Source: Lichenostomus cassidix
Taxonomy: Eukaryota > Chordata > Aves > Passeriformes > Meliphagidae
Length of the DNA stretch: 64,000 nucleotides
NCBI GenBank assembly: GCA_008360975.2
Contig: CM039183.1
Location: forward strand, 76,895,850-76,959,849
Reading direction: 5' to 3'
Part shown: positions 11,986 to 24,300 of the stretch, in pieces
Position numbering within the stretch: position 1 is the first letter of the stretch
How the letters are laid out: every line of letters starts with the position of its first letter
Program-made: the position numbers and the translations under genes
Notes under the pieces: generated by a model
What the model was told of the DNA's origin: nothing
Seen by the model: only the letters and a program-made list of their open reading frames with translations
Database searches by the model: none

Positions 11986-12321
11986 CTGATAAAGGGCAGT
12001 GTAAAAACAGATGCATTAGGTTTTAGCAAGCTGTCCTGAGCGTGGAGTTTTGCATGGGATGATTCATACAGCTTCCTTGCAAGATAATCTTTTCAGGAAA
12101 ACATCATGTTGTCACAACTGTAAGTACCTGAATTTATGGTTCACTACAGCATAAATATAACTTCTTTTAAACTTCTCTTGTGTAGCTGTTTCCATTCCCT
12201 GGATTTTTCCTAACAGCCCTTCATTTGCCTGGTCTAGTTTTGAACTGCCTTCTAAAACATGAATAATTACAGTCACCTGCAAAAGTCCAGATTAAATCTC
12301 CAAAACAGTTTGTACTGTGCT

Positions 12322-12346
12322 ATTTGATACATTTCATGTATCAAAT
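12322..12346. repeat. Perfect 11-bp inverted repeat
   Basis: ATTTGATACAT at 12322-12332 pairs perfectly with ATGTATCAAAT at 12336-12346 across a three-base loop. It could extrude as a small hairpin; no function is evident. Confidence 0.9.
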
Positions 12347-12464
12347 GGAAATAGCTCAGTTGGCCTATCTTACCTATGGAAATGTCATAGCTATGGTCAA
12401 CCGACCATAGTGTGTTCACCCAGCTCTTCTCTGTAATTTCTAGTTAGCAAACTCTCAGCTGCTT

Positions 12465-12532
12465 TTGTTGTTTTTTTTGTTTTGGTTTGGTTTTTTTGTT
12501 GTTGTTTTGGTTTTTTTTTAAATATGTTTTGC
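12465..12532. repeat. T/G-rich low-complexity patch
   Basis: Runs of T interspersed with single or paired G (TTTG and TTG units). Simple low-complexity DNA that causes the spurious minus-strand lysine/glutamine-rich frame at 12397-12618. Confidence 0.8.
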
Positions 12533-15500
12533 TGTTGCACCTCTTTCTGTTTCTGTTCATCGAGCCCATGAGTTAACACAGGCCTTCCACTCCTTTGGAA
12601 GGCTGACCTGGTCCTCATTCCTAGGGTGATGCTTCCCAGCTTCTGATATCCCCTCCTATTTCCCCTGACTTACTGAATTTCCTGTTTCCCCCAGTGTTTG
12701 TATTATTCTGGAGTTCAGTGCCTTTGTACAGGTCCAGTTCATGCCCATCTCAAGTTCAGAAAGCTTCTTTCATGAAGGATTCCCAGATTTCCTTTGTGCC
12801 TGTAAATTCACTGGTCATAAGCAGCAGTGTCTTGGGTTTACCTACTGAAGGGCAACCCTTTGGGTTTCTGCATACTTTCTTTTTTTTAACTCTTAAGGGT
12901 TTTTTTTACCTCTTAAAGCTTCTGTTCACCCCATCTACACAGCTATCATGTCCAAGGGTGGTGGTGAAATGTGACAGTGTCACCTCCCCATTGTACCATA
13001 AGCTCAATGGTGTTATGACCCTATTACAGAATAGTAATCAATCTCCTATTGAATATGTGTGGTCTTTAAATAAATCATTTGATTATTGATACAATTTGGT
13101 GGTTTTGTGTTCTTTCCCAATCCTTTGATGCCTTTAGTGCAATTTTACAAAGTGTGCTTGTAAAATAAAAAAGTCCTTTGTAAACAGTTTATAATTTTGT
13201 TTAAAACAAAGTGCTGGTTTCCCTTAAAAGTATGTCATTGAGCCAGTTACATTACTTGTTTGATAAACTTTGTTTACAGCAAGTAAAAATGTTAATATTG
13301 ATAAATAGTTAATAATTTGTACCCCTTTTAGCAGATGTCCATGAGGACTGGACAGCAAAAAACCTAGCAGTACCACTTTCTATTATATAACCATGTTATT
13401 TTTGCCAAATTCCAGTCTGAGCAGCAAAAGTAGTTCTGATATCAGACAATCCTGTTTTGCCATTTTTGGAATTAAACATCAAGGTTTCTAGTTTTGAAGG
13501 CATTGTGTTCCTTTAAATTGTTTAATTGTGTACTCTATTTTACATTGTAACATTTCTGAGAAATAAATAAAAATTAAGTATCATTGCTGAAATATATTTT
13601 GAGCAACTTAAATCTTCAAAATGTTTTTGTGGAGAATTTTGAAGCGAAAGAGTTTTGTGGTGAAAATTTACATGAAAATCTTGAAAACTGACATTAATTA
13701 GATTTTCTTTTCTCTGTACAGCTTCAAACTCAACACAAAAGTGCTCAAAAATTCTGCACAGCCCACCATAGCTAGTACTGGGTTGGTTTCTTACCAAAGA
13801 CTTGAAGATCTAGACAATAATATTGAAGATTTTTCTGCCTGTCTGTCTAGACAGATGCAGTTTTCTGCCTTAGGATTTGTATAGAATATGCAGCCACACA
13901 CCCCATCCTGCAGGTGGTTCTCCACAGAGATGAGATGTTTCTTTTCCTAAGATGAGCTGTCAACATATTTATCTGTAATAGCATCAGTAACAAGCTCAGA
14001 AAGAAGAATGAGTAAAACTTGTCTGGTGTCAGGAATACGTGTTGTACAGCCTAATTCCAGGCTGTGATTCCAACTGCTGCTTTTGCAAGAAAGTTGCCTT
14101 TCTCTTCATTTTCACCTATAGCTCATCAATTAATGTATCAGGTTCTTGAAATCAAAGTTTTTAATTTCCAGCCCTCAAGTGTTTCCATGGAGAAAATTAT
14201 TTGCTGAAGGCCTTGATGATGGAAAGAAATCTAAAGCACAACTGACGTAAGATGTTTTTGAGCCACATAACAAAACTAGTAAGGTTAAAAAACAGAAAGA
14301 AAATATAATGGGATTTAGGTAGCAACTCTTTCAAGTTCTCACCTTTTCTTTGCCTGAAAAACAAGAAAGAAATACTAAGTACATATAAATAGACAGGTCT
14401 CTTTTAAACAAAAGCTGTGAGGAAAAGCTTTTCGAGTGTCTTTATTCCCTGTTCTCTTCTCTTTTACATTTTTTGCCTCTCTTGTATGTGCTCTCTTGTG
14501 TCACAATAAAAGACCTTCTGGTCCCTTCATGCTTTATTCTATTTCACCTTGACATCAAGTGGCAATGAACTAATTTGATCATTCTCATTAAACAGTGACA
14601 TCTGTAAACATCAAAATCCTAATGTTATTGTTACCAGGTGGTTTTTTTTCACATGAGAACAGATTCTTCTCTCTGTATGTTGGGGGTCCACCCTTACCTA
14701 CCAGTGGGTACCCACCAGTGTTTTCACTGGAGTGTTTTGGCCATTATCTGGAGGAATCATGTTGTCTCACCATTCTCTTCCTGGGAGGTCAGTGCCTGCC
14801 ACTGTGGTCAACAGCAAACCAAGACAAATCCTGTCATCTTTCTCTGCCCCTTCTACCCTTTCCCTTCTCTGTACTGCAGCCCCACTGCAGCAGGGAACAT
14901 CTTGTGTGCTTTGTTTGTGTTTTGCCTGCCCTGGTGGGCTCTGTGCTCAGCTGGGATCATGGACTTCTAATGACCTGACTAGATGTTCCCAGCTCCTGAG
15001 ATGCTTTTTTCCTGTTGAAAACTGAAGGAGAAAAAAAGTCAGTGAAAGGAATTGGCTAAGATCTGCACTTTGACTTTCCTCCCCTCCTCCCTGCTGGATA
15101 GATATCCCTCTTGGACAGAATCAGGCTCTGAGTAATGGGGACCATAGTTCAGATGGTTTGTAAATGTCTTGTAGTGACAAGTTTGACTTATATCTCAAGT
15201 TCTTCTTGTTCTTTTCTTAACTCAGCTGCTCTGTGCCAGCAGACTAGCACAGCATCCTAAACCCATCTTACAACACCAAAACTAGCCCATGCAGATAAGG
15301 TCTTCAACAGTTGCCTGATCCAGGTCACTGCACAAAGACATGCCAACTTGCCAGGCTCATTTGTTATTTTGGAAATAACCTGCGATGGTTTCTGCACCGC
15401 TAATTGGCCTTGGTCCATTTCCTGTTTTATGCATTCATCTCCAGCTTCTGCTGCCTGGTCCAAGAGATGCCAAGTGCATCATTTTAGTGCATGGTACTTT

Positions 15501-17264
15501 GAGCTTGGACTTAAAGTGAAGAGTACTAGACAGAGATTTGGATTAGATTTGAGATCAGGATCTCTTTGTGATAATCTCTGCAATTGTTCTCCCCAAATCA
15601 TCTTACTGCCTACAGTGATGACACTTCTGGAGTGAAATGCAGGAAGAAAATATACACACCTCCAGGCAACAGAGTCCCATCAGAGATGGCTTTGGCCCAA
15701 GGACTTATGCAAAACAGATTTGTAATGTTGCAAATTTGTATTTTTCCTTTCTGTTTCAAGGAGGAAAAAAGCAACTGTTGATACTGCCATGAAGCTGCAA
15801 GGCTGAAAGACAGAGTGGAAACTTCCGTGTCTTTAACAATGCTAATCCAAGCCTATGGACCTGTGAACCATATTTGCAATCCAAGGCTTAGGAAATACAT
15901 TGCAGTGGGCTGAATATTGTGAGTCTAACACAAGAGAAATCCTGCTTAAGTCGATGGGAACTTTTTCTTGATCAGGTTTATGAGATTGGTTACTGCTTGA
16001 AGAACTACTGTTCATCTCTAAATACTTTCCCTGATGGGCTCCTCTTCTTTATCTGCTTCTCTTCTTCACATCTATGAGGTCACTGTGCTGCCCAGATGAT
16101 GACATGCTGTGTGTGTGACTGAAAGGTTGGGACACAACAGGGTAGCTGTAAAGCCTGGTTGGGCTCTTGTGACTGCACAAGTAAGAAGCTGTTCTTGTGC
16201 CTGAACTCAGCCTGCACAGCACATGGCTCTACCATCATCCCCATTTCCAGACCTGCCTCTCCCTTGCCAGACTCTGATGATAATACAGGTATCTTGGACA
16301 GAAACTGCTGCCTCTCATTTTTAAAGAAATTCTGGGTCTGACTACAGGTTTACTCTGAGATAAAAGTGGAAATGCTGAAACATTTTGTCCTGTATTTGTT
16401 TCACCTGTCCAATCAAACAGAAATTACTACTGTGGTATTTGTATGGCTGCCTCAGAAGCCAAAATCTGCATTAACTCACCCTATTGCTAAAATTGAGATA
16501 GCAAAGCTTTCTAACAGCCTTTTATACCCTCCAGGTCCATCATGTCTCTGGTTTAGCAAGAAAAAAAAAGGAACAAGAGGGTAGAAGATGTTTTAATGGG
16601 GAAAGCAACTACCCTTTGCACAAGTAGCTTTTGGGACTGAGCATATGCATTTAACCTACTCATTTTCTTAAACTGTCTATTTTCATGGATCTCTCCTCTA
16701 TGGCTTACATGTGTATGTTGGAATCAGTTCTGTCTTATCACCATTGCCATGGTTACCTTATCATCATTACTGTATGTATGTGTTGCTATATTACTGTTGC
16801 AGATGTCTTACCAAAAATCCCTAAAGGAAAATGATCCCAAAACTTACTCTCTCCACATCCCAAACTACTAAGCATTGATATCTTTTATAATCTGTTTCCC
16901 AGCTAAAACAAAGATGGCTTGAACTTCTCTGCTGAAATAAAGCTGTTAATCCTTTCTGGATAGAGAACAAATTACTCCATGCACTATCTTCAGCATATAC
17001 CAATTCCTTACATCAAATGCAAAAACAACCCCTCCTACTTAACTGGGCCTCTCAGCAGCCTGATTTACTTTATTTTCATTATTGCATTGCTAAAAATCAC
17101 AAGATTGTAAACATCTGCAGCAGGGAAGACATGTCAGCCTCTGAAATGAGGCTATCATGGTATGGCAAATACAGAGATCATTGTAACAGGGTAGGGCACA
17201 TCTCAAAGCCCAGGACAGAGAAAAGTTTGAGTTTGGGATGAAAAAAATCTTTGCTGAGGGCAGC
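12533..17264. other. Unique sequence, no gene recognised
   Basis: Nearly 5 kb without a recognised gene or repeat. A perfect 14-bp palindrome (TCTGTCTAGACAGA) lies at 13842-13855. Overlapping frames at 14595-15025 occur in slightly GC-richer DNA but lack splice-flanked structure or known motifs. One copy of a 41-bp dispersed element lies at 17146-17186. Confidence 0.5.
17146..17186 (+). repeat. 41-bp dispersed repeat, copy 1
   Basis: Matches 18307-18347 over 41 aligned bases without a gap. The nine differences are all transitions, and a block of about 17 identical bases (GCAAATACAGAGATCAT) is shared. The family is not known to me. Confidence 0.65.
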
Positions 17265-17274
17265 ATGCTACAGG

Positions 17275-17704
17275 GGCACAAAACTTATCTTATGAAGACA
17301 GGCTGGGAGAGCTGGAATTGTTCAGCCTGGAGAAGAGAAGCCTCCAGGGAGATGTTACTGTGGCTTTTCAATACTTAAAAGGAGCTTATAAGAAAGATGG
17401 GGAAAGACTCTATAGTAGGGCCTGTAGCAATAGGACAAGGAGCAATGTTTTTAAACCAAAAGAGGGTAGATTCAAACTAGATACAAGGAAGAAATTTTTT
17501 ATGATGAAGGTGGTGAAACACTGGAACAAGTTGACCACAGAGGTTGTTGATGTCCCATCCCTGGAAACACTTAAGTATAGGCAGGATGGAGCTCTGAGAA
17601 ACCTGATCTAGTTGATGTCCCCGCTTACTGCATGGAGAGTTGGACTAGATAACCTTTGAAAGTGCCTTCTGACCCAAACTCTTCTATGATTCAATGATTC
17701 TATG
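17275..17704 (+). mobile_element. CR1 LINE 3' end, 5'-truncated
   Basis: This is the best-preserved CR1 in the window. It starts in ORF2 near the TTCAGCCTGGAGAAGAGAAG motif (about 17322) and runs to the 3' terminus, where TCTATGATTCAATGATTCTATG-type octamers lie at about 17683-17704. The plus-strand frame at 17318-17611 is still open and keeps the C-terminal signature of CR1 ORF2: GRFKLDTRKKFF, VVKHWNKLTTEVV and PSLETLKYRQDGALRNL. The 5' truncation is usual for CR1 copies. No poly(A) tail is present, which also fits CR1, whose 3' end is octamers rather than A-rich. It lacks endonuclease and reverse transcriptase domains and cannot move. It is probably the youngest CR1 here, judged by similarity to the remembered consensus. 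Confidence 0.95.
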
Positions 17705-18979
17705 CAGTCTTTCAGAATAGAATTGGGAAAGCCCAGATGCTAACATCTGGTTTTAATCCAAACTATGTATTAACTTCTACTGGACAAAAGAATGCAGAAT
17801 TCTTATTCTAAAGAGTGTTAGTAACTTAGCTTAGCACTAACTATCAGATTTCCCATCCTATTTATCTTTATTATAAGAACCACTCCTTACTCATTCACAA
17901 GCAGAGGCTTTGAATACGTTATGATAATGAATGCCATTATGAGGTTAGAGTACAGTTGTGTGAAGAAAGTGATTCATCTCTGGAAAAAAACAAACAAATA
18001 AATTTATTGGATGATACATTGCCTAGATGCATGATTCTAGGTTTATAAATGAGGGGTCATATATTGTTCCACAGCTATAATTTAATATTGCCAAACTGGA
18101 GAATATCAAATACACTTAAGATTTTTATAATAATTCCAATGATAAGAGAAGTGAAATTTTAAGAAATACAAGTAAAGAGCAAAACCTCTAATAAGAAAGG
18201 ACATGTTAGTCGTAATGCAGCAGTGAATTTTTTCTTCTTAAACTAAGGATGACTGGTGAGTTTTAAGTGCAGCTGACTGACCATCTTCTGAAGTGGAAAC
18301 TGGGACATGAGGTCATTGTGATACAGCAAATACAGAGATCATCATAATTTCTAACTAAAGGCAAATAAGGCAACACTTGTCATGTGTTCAGATTACATGT
18401 CACTACCCAGACCTGACAGTGACCCCATCATCCCACTATACCAGCAGTTACAGGCATGGAAAGAATGACAATTATGTGGTAAAATTGTCTCAGCACTTTA
18501 TGGATATTGCTCTATCTTCTGCTGACATCCAAGAGGTTTTCTCTGAAAGTTTTTTGTAGCCATTGCAGCTTTGGGATGCCTCAGAGGTTCTGATTTGCTG
18601 GGAAGACCCAGCTGAATGATTGCTAACTTAGGGACCTCTTGGCACTGGAAGAAGGCCATCATTTCAGCATGGCAGAAGCAGCAGGGCTCTTGCTGCCAGC
18701 CAGGCTCTCCTGGGCAAGTTGGAACATCACTGAGGACTGAGTGTGGAGGGGTAGATTTCTCCCAACCCTTTAGATCTAAAAAATTAAATTCCTTAGGTGA
18801 CAGTCATTTTTCTATCTTTACTATCCATCTGGGAAATATGGATTGTGTTCATGTTACGAAACAACTTTCAAGGGCCCATGCTCTCTAGAAAACTGCATTG
18901 ACATTCAAGCTAAGCTTTCCCCTCCCTGTAGCAGAAGCTGGATTCTCCAGCTGGTGAGATGTTTTTCTTTCTCCAGGCT
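17705..18979. other. Unique sequence, no gene recognised
   Basis: AT-rich DNA without a recognised gene. It holds the second copy of the 41-bp dispersed repeat (18307-18347). Confidence 0.55.
18307..18347 (+). repeat. 41-bp dispersed repeat, copy 2
   Basis: Same orientation as copy 1 at 17146-17186, 32 of 41 positions identical, every difference a transition. It lies about 600 bases beyond the CR1, whereas copy 1 lies about 90 bases before it. Confidence 0.65.
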
Positions 18980-18981
18980 TC

Positions 18982-19030
18982 ACAGGAGTGAGTCCAGAAG
19001 AGGGACACAAAGATGATTCCCAGACTCACT
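18982..19030 (+). mobile_element. CR1 fragment, inverted segment
   Basis: GGAGTGAGTCCAGAAGAGGG and ACACAAAGATGATTC match the plus-sense CR1 ORF2 stretch that normally reads GAGCGAGTCCAGAGGAGGGC and so on. The adjoining 19036-19160 is CR1 in the opposite sense, so the two pieces are arranged head to head. Confidence 0.75.
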
Positions 19031-19035
19031 GAGTA

Positions 19036-19160
19036 TGTCAATGTCTCTTGTGTACTGGGGAGCCCAGACCTGGACCTAGCACTCCAGACATCACACCAGG
19101 GCTACACAGAGAGGAGGGATCACCTCCCTCAGTGTGCTGGCAATGTTCTTTGTAATGGGG
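19036..19160 (-). mobile_element. CR1 fragment, minus sense
   Basis: TACTGGGGAGCCCAGACC, AGCACTCCAGACATC, ACCAGGGCT and GGATCACCTCCCTC occur in the order of reverse-complemented CR1 ORF2. In an intact minus-sense copy the segment at 18982-19030 would directly adjoin it but in the other orientation, so a local inversion of about 50 bases is the simplest explanation. Confidence 0.85.
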
Positions 19161-19742
19161 TTACTGTGCAGATCCCCCTCATTTTCCAGCCAGGCTGAAG
19201 CATCCATGAGACAAACTGGTGACTAACACTTTGCCTGTCCTGGTTGTTTAGGCAAATACAGTTTGTAACCTGAATTGCAGAGCTCTGGTGAATCCCACAA
19301 CATAATAATTGAGTTAAATGCAAATTACTTCATCATTCATGAAGTTTCAAAAATGCATGTGCTCTTATAAACCAATTGAAATAAAAAAAAACCCTGAGAA
19401 CTGGTTTTCCTTGGGTGCTATTGGGCTTTTCCAAGTGCCTGTTGCTTTGCACCGTCTGCATGTGGGGTTTTGTGTGATTACCCAGACCCTGCACATGTGG
19501 GGAAGCTTTATGAGCTTTGAGATCAGCTTCAGATGGTGGCTCAGTGCTCTCCTTTCCCCAATACCTGTGGGATGCCTGGCTAGCAGGAAGTGGATGCAGC
19601 CCAGGGCAGCATAAGGCAGAAGAGAAGCAGGTTTCTCAGCAGGGCTGTGGGCAGAGTTGGCCATGGCAGACCCTCAGGGATGGGCTAGCGAGAGGCATGA
19701 AGTTCCTACAAAAGGTCAACTGCCCCATGCCTGAAAACTACT

Positions 19743-19785
19743 CAAGAGGGCTTGCTCATTATGCAAGCCTCAAGAGGGCTTGTTA
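19743..19785 (+). repeat. Short direct duplication
   Basis: CTCAAGAGGGCTTG occurs twice about 31 bases apart, each followed by a T/ATTAT-like stretch. It is a small tandem duplication. Confidence 0.75.
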
Positions 19786-20964
19786 ATTATTATGTTTGTT
19801 ATGGTAAGATGCTCTAGGATAGCTTATTGTGAAATGAGCTCACTTGTTAAAAGTGACCTTAAAATGCAAAATGCAGAGCTCAGTTCTCATCTCTGCACCT
19901 TCTCCAATCAATAACATCAGGGAGACATGAAAGGCCATCTCAGAATGGCAATGTGCAGCATCAGCATCAATGAGGTGGAAATTAGTCTAAGGTTAACAAA
20001 CATTTGGGACTTGTTTTTTAATCACCTTTGGCTTCATAAAATTATTTGTGATACTTATTTAGATTATCTCCACTTGGTCCTTCCGGGACTATGTATTCCA
20101 TAATAAGGAAGGGATGGAAATTTACCTAAAATGCTGCATAGAATCTAGAATTATGGCTGTTCATTTGAGTGGGGAAGATGCCGCTCATCTCTATTAAAAA
20201 ACATGAAGAGAAAAATAATTTGCAGAGTCAGGTTTCACCTTAAAGAACTTTTTGGGTGAAAATAGTTTTTGAATCAGCCAAGGCCCATGTTTTATGGTCC
20301 TGCTGTGCCTGTACTGCCGAGTCCTGAAGACTCACAGGAGTTAAACCCATGGCTGCAGCTCCTCAAGATGGCCAGCCTTGGCAGAAGCTTAGCATGGCAT
20401 ATTGGAGCTGTGTTCTGGGCAGGTCTTACTTCTTCATTAAAAATTTAGGTAGCTCTATTTTGCTTCATCTTAAACAAATCAGTGACCCTGAGTTTTCTGG
20501 CAAATCTCCAGATATGGTCTTCTGTGGGAAAAATTTTGGGTCCTTCTTGTGTTCATTAAAAATAAAGGAGAAAAACCTGTATCACTGAAGAGAGTGGCAT
20601 TTGTCAGCTCCATTTTGCAGGCAGCTTAGCTCAGCTGAATTAATTTCTGCCAAATGGGCAAACTTGAAAGATACTTTTTCCCCATCTCTTTCAAAAATCC
20701 TGTGCCATTAGACATGCTTAAAAATTGCAGGTGGAAAAAGATCATCTTGGCTCTCCACTTTGACCCCTTAGCTTTACAGAATTCCTTATTATGTTATTTT
20801 GACTGTTGCCTTTCCTAACATGGCCATACATATCCAGGGCTTTTCATTCAGACAGTATTGCTGAATTATCCTTATTAACTTATTCTTGAATTTAACTTTC
20901 CAGTTTTTGTTTTCACTTTTTTGACTTCCAGTAAAAGGTGTTCCTAAAACTATAGATTAAATAG

Positions 20965-21261
20965 AGGAACTTCTGGCAAAGAAACATAATAGCCAGAGGG
21001 AGGGGGGAATGCCTAGAGCAACTTCTGCCCTGGTTGGTTAAGCAGAACTTCCACAGACATCCTGAAACAGATGAGGTCCTGATAAAAAGAGTCATGATTG
21101 ACTGTTGTGCTATCTGGCTGCATTCTAGACTTTTAAATGAATTTGAAAGCAGCCAGGCATCTAATCTCTTTCAAAGGAACAGCCAAGAGAGAAAAGAATT
21201 TTGCTATGCAGTTTTGGGTCTAACAGTAGACAGTAAACAAAATCCTGATCAAGCAGGATAA
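20965..21261 (+). other. Unassigned open frame, weak candidate
   Basis: The frame is open for 98 codons between a TAG at 20962-20964 and a TAA at 21259-21261. Its central part is polar and protein-like (ETDEVLIKRVMIDCC, FQRNSQERKEF). There is no clear splice acceptor or start codon context, and no family is recognised. In AT-rich DNA such a frame is uncommon but expected a few times by chance in 64 kb. Coding status is doubtful. Confidence 0.12.
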
Positions 21262-21273
21262 TACCCATGCCCT

Positions 21274-21317
21274 TGTAGGAGACATTCATATTACCTGTAG
21301 GAGACATTAATATTACC
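21274..21317 (+). repeat. 22-bp tandem duplication
   Basis: TGTAGGAGACATTCATATTACC at 21274-21295 is followed directly by a copy with one change at 21296-21317. A partial related TGTAGGAG motif occurs again near 21360. Confidence 0.9.
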
Positions 21318-24300
21318 CACTGTTGCCCACCTAAAAGCTTAACCAGTACTTAACATTCTTGTAGGAGGTATGGAAGATGTGTGGGATGGATTGGCCCGTG
21401 GCAGTATCCATTTCTGCCTGGTAGCAAAAGAAGGTATCCAGGAGAGCTAGGTTAGAACTGGGACTTATCTTTTCAGTGGTGAATCTGTGAGAAATTAATC
21501 CCAGCGCTAATTTAATTTTTGATGAAAAAAAAGAAACAAAGGCTCAAGGTTGTTTGCTTTTGATAGAAATATCCAGGTATTTGAAGTGCTCCTAAATCAG
21601 TGCTTGAGAACAGTAATATTTTGTGGCAATCATGTTCAGGAGCTGAACATGTAGGTGAGGAATAGGAGAATCCTGTACCAGTTTGATCAAGGTCTCCTCC
21701 CACACCCAGTTGGTGTTGTTAAGCTGTGAATGAGACTAAGTCTGGTGAACTCCGTATTGCTTCAGCTGATCTACACCTGTCTTACCCAACTCCCAGTTGT
21801 GTCACTCCCTCTACATAAGGTACTGAGTTTCTGGCACCGTGTGCCAAGTCTGCTTTTCTTCATACTCAATCAGGGTAAGGATGCAAATAAACAGTCAGAT
21901 TCAGACACTTCTTCCTTTATCCTCTGAAGGCCTAATCCAGAGGCAATTCATATCAGTGGAGAAGTTTGAAGTAACTGCATCCGACCTTGATTAGAAAGGG
22001 ATTCTGCTGAAGAACAGGGGAGATGTACATGTGTGTGGGATACATATCTGTGACACCAAAAGAATATGTCCCACTATCTGTCATCTTGGACTCCATGGAC
22101 ATGGTTTTTCTTCCAGCAAAATGTTAAATTCTTCAAGGAAGAGAACTTCTTTCACCAGATCTTTGCATCGAAAAGCATTTGTTAAAGGATTCATTTTAAA
22201 ACCAGAGAGAACTATTACTCTCTGACCTCTTATTTTGAAGAGAATACACAAGGTAAAGTGTTGTTATTATTGCTTGATCAAACAATGCACTTGAATGTTT
22301 GTTGGGAAAAATGATTTCAAAAATACAGAAAAGTGTCTTTTCAAAACACAGTGTCAGACCTCTCAATGAGTTACAGAATGTGACCCAACTGTGATTCCTC
22401 TTGCTCAAACCACAAATTGTTTTTGCATACATTGTATAGGCTCAGTCTTTCCCTGTAATATAGGCATGTGGAAAAGAAAAAATGAACCAAAATTAAACAA
22501 AACAAGCAAAGAAGAAACATTTGTACTTCTTATGAAGGCAATCAGGACAATATTTATCTAGTGCAATTCTATTCAGCTCCTATAAATAAAAGGTAAATTT
22601 GTTCTTGGAATAAAAGTGGTTTGCGCTTATGAAAACAAAATATGTCCATGTATGTCTCAGAAGACTAAATAGACCAGAAAATGTACGGAATGGGGTGAAA
22701 GAGAGCACCCCTGTGCATGACATCCTCTTCAGCAGATTCACCAAGGCTTCCTGACCACTACCAGCCAAGCTCCAGTGGGATTTGCTTTGCTTGACTGAGA
22801 GGTCAGCAAATTAGCAAAAGTTAATTGTACTGGAGCTGAGCACCCAAGGGTCTCAGTATGAAGAGAAGCCAGAGGTTGGTTCACCTATTCCAAGGTAGGA
22901 GTGTAAAAGAACTGAAAGGATCACACTCAATGTTACCCCACCAATCATTACAAGAAGTCTGCGATATGGACAGGAGATGTTACCCCACTTCAAAGCCAGT
23001 TGTTTGAGGCATCCCAACACCTTTAAGCCATATCCTTAGCCATGGAAAGCCTAAGAGCTCAAGTCAGATTTCAAAGGATTTTGTATATGAATAATAGGGA
23101 ATTTGGAGCCAAAGCATGATTAAGAGCCCTAGGTGGGGCTGCAGTGTGGTGATAACTTCAGACAGACTTTATTACCTTACTAGCTGGATCTCTCCTTGGT
23201 TAATTCCTGCAGCTTCTGCACTTGTATTTTCTGCAGATGATCTGCTTTACTGTGCCTTTTATCAGGATGTGATCAGATATTTCTTTGAAGGAACCTTTTT
23301 ATTTAGGCACCAGCAACACAGGAAGCATTTCCCTTAGCAAAATTTGAAACCTCTTTTTTCAGCCAGAATACTGCTCAAAGAGGTTGCCTATCTCGTAGGC
23401 TTCTCCCCAGGCCATGTAGCGGTTTGTTCCACTTGCTGTTTCTAGACTCTAGCTTCTTAAAGGATTTCTTGTCATCTTTTCACCTCTGACTCACAGCCCC
23501 AGAGTAGGCCCTCAAAAACTTGCATTAAAACCCCCATGCTATGTGTCTTGATCTTCACATGAGCCCATAATTTTAGTCAGCTACTGTTGAGTAAAGGAGC
23601 ACTTACTCAATACCTCCTCATGGAAAACTGCTGCTTTTTGCAGTGGTTTCAGTAAGGTTTTGGGGTTAGGCAGGCTCCCTAGAAACCATTCAAACTTCCT
23701 CAGCAGTAAAATATAAAATTCTTTCCTGAACCTTACAGACTTCTTGGTGTCAGCAATGTTCCAGCATGTGTAAGATTTATGTGTAACGAGCCATGCTAGC
23801 ATGTAATATTAATTTTGCGACACTTTGACCTCTTCCATCCAACCTTTCCTTTTTTTGCCATGCTTACCTGTCCTGTGATGCTTAAACATAGGAAGAAATC
23901 TCCTTAGTTCAGGGACCTGTCAATCAGTTAATGTCTCTAAAGTGCAACACATTTTTAACATGCCTGTATTAATAATGAATCACATTTGCTTTCCAGATGT
24001 GCAAACACTTTACTTGAGTTTTCCCTCCTGTGTGTCAGAGGGCGTAGGGACTCACTATATCCAAAGAGGAAAAAGCCACTACGATGGCAATGTCAGCTGC
24101 TGCAGCTCAGCTGTGACAGCAAGGACAGGACTGACTTCCTGTCTATTAGCAGCAAAATTTTCTCATGGAAGTCCCTTTACAGCTTCAGGCAAACCAAGGC
24201 ATTAAAATGGACACACAGCCCAACATGTCCAGTCTTACTGTGGTGGTACTTAGATACTCAAGTTTTACTACATCAAAGAGAAGTCAGACAGTTATCAGCA

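Noticed and set aside
14597..14610. TGTAAACATC, the seed region of miR-30
   Set aside because: Only the seed matches and no precursor hairpin is visible.
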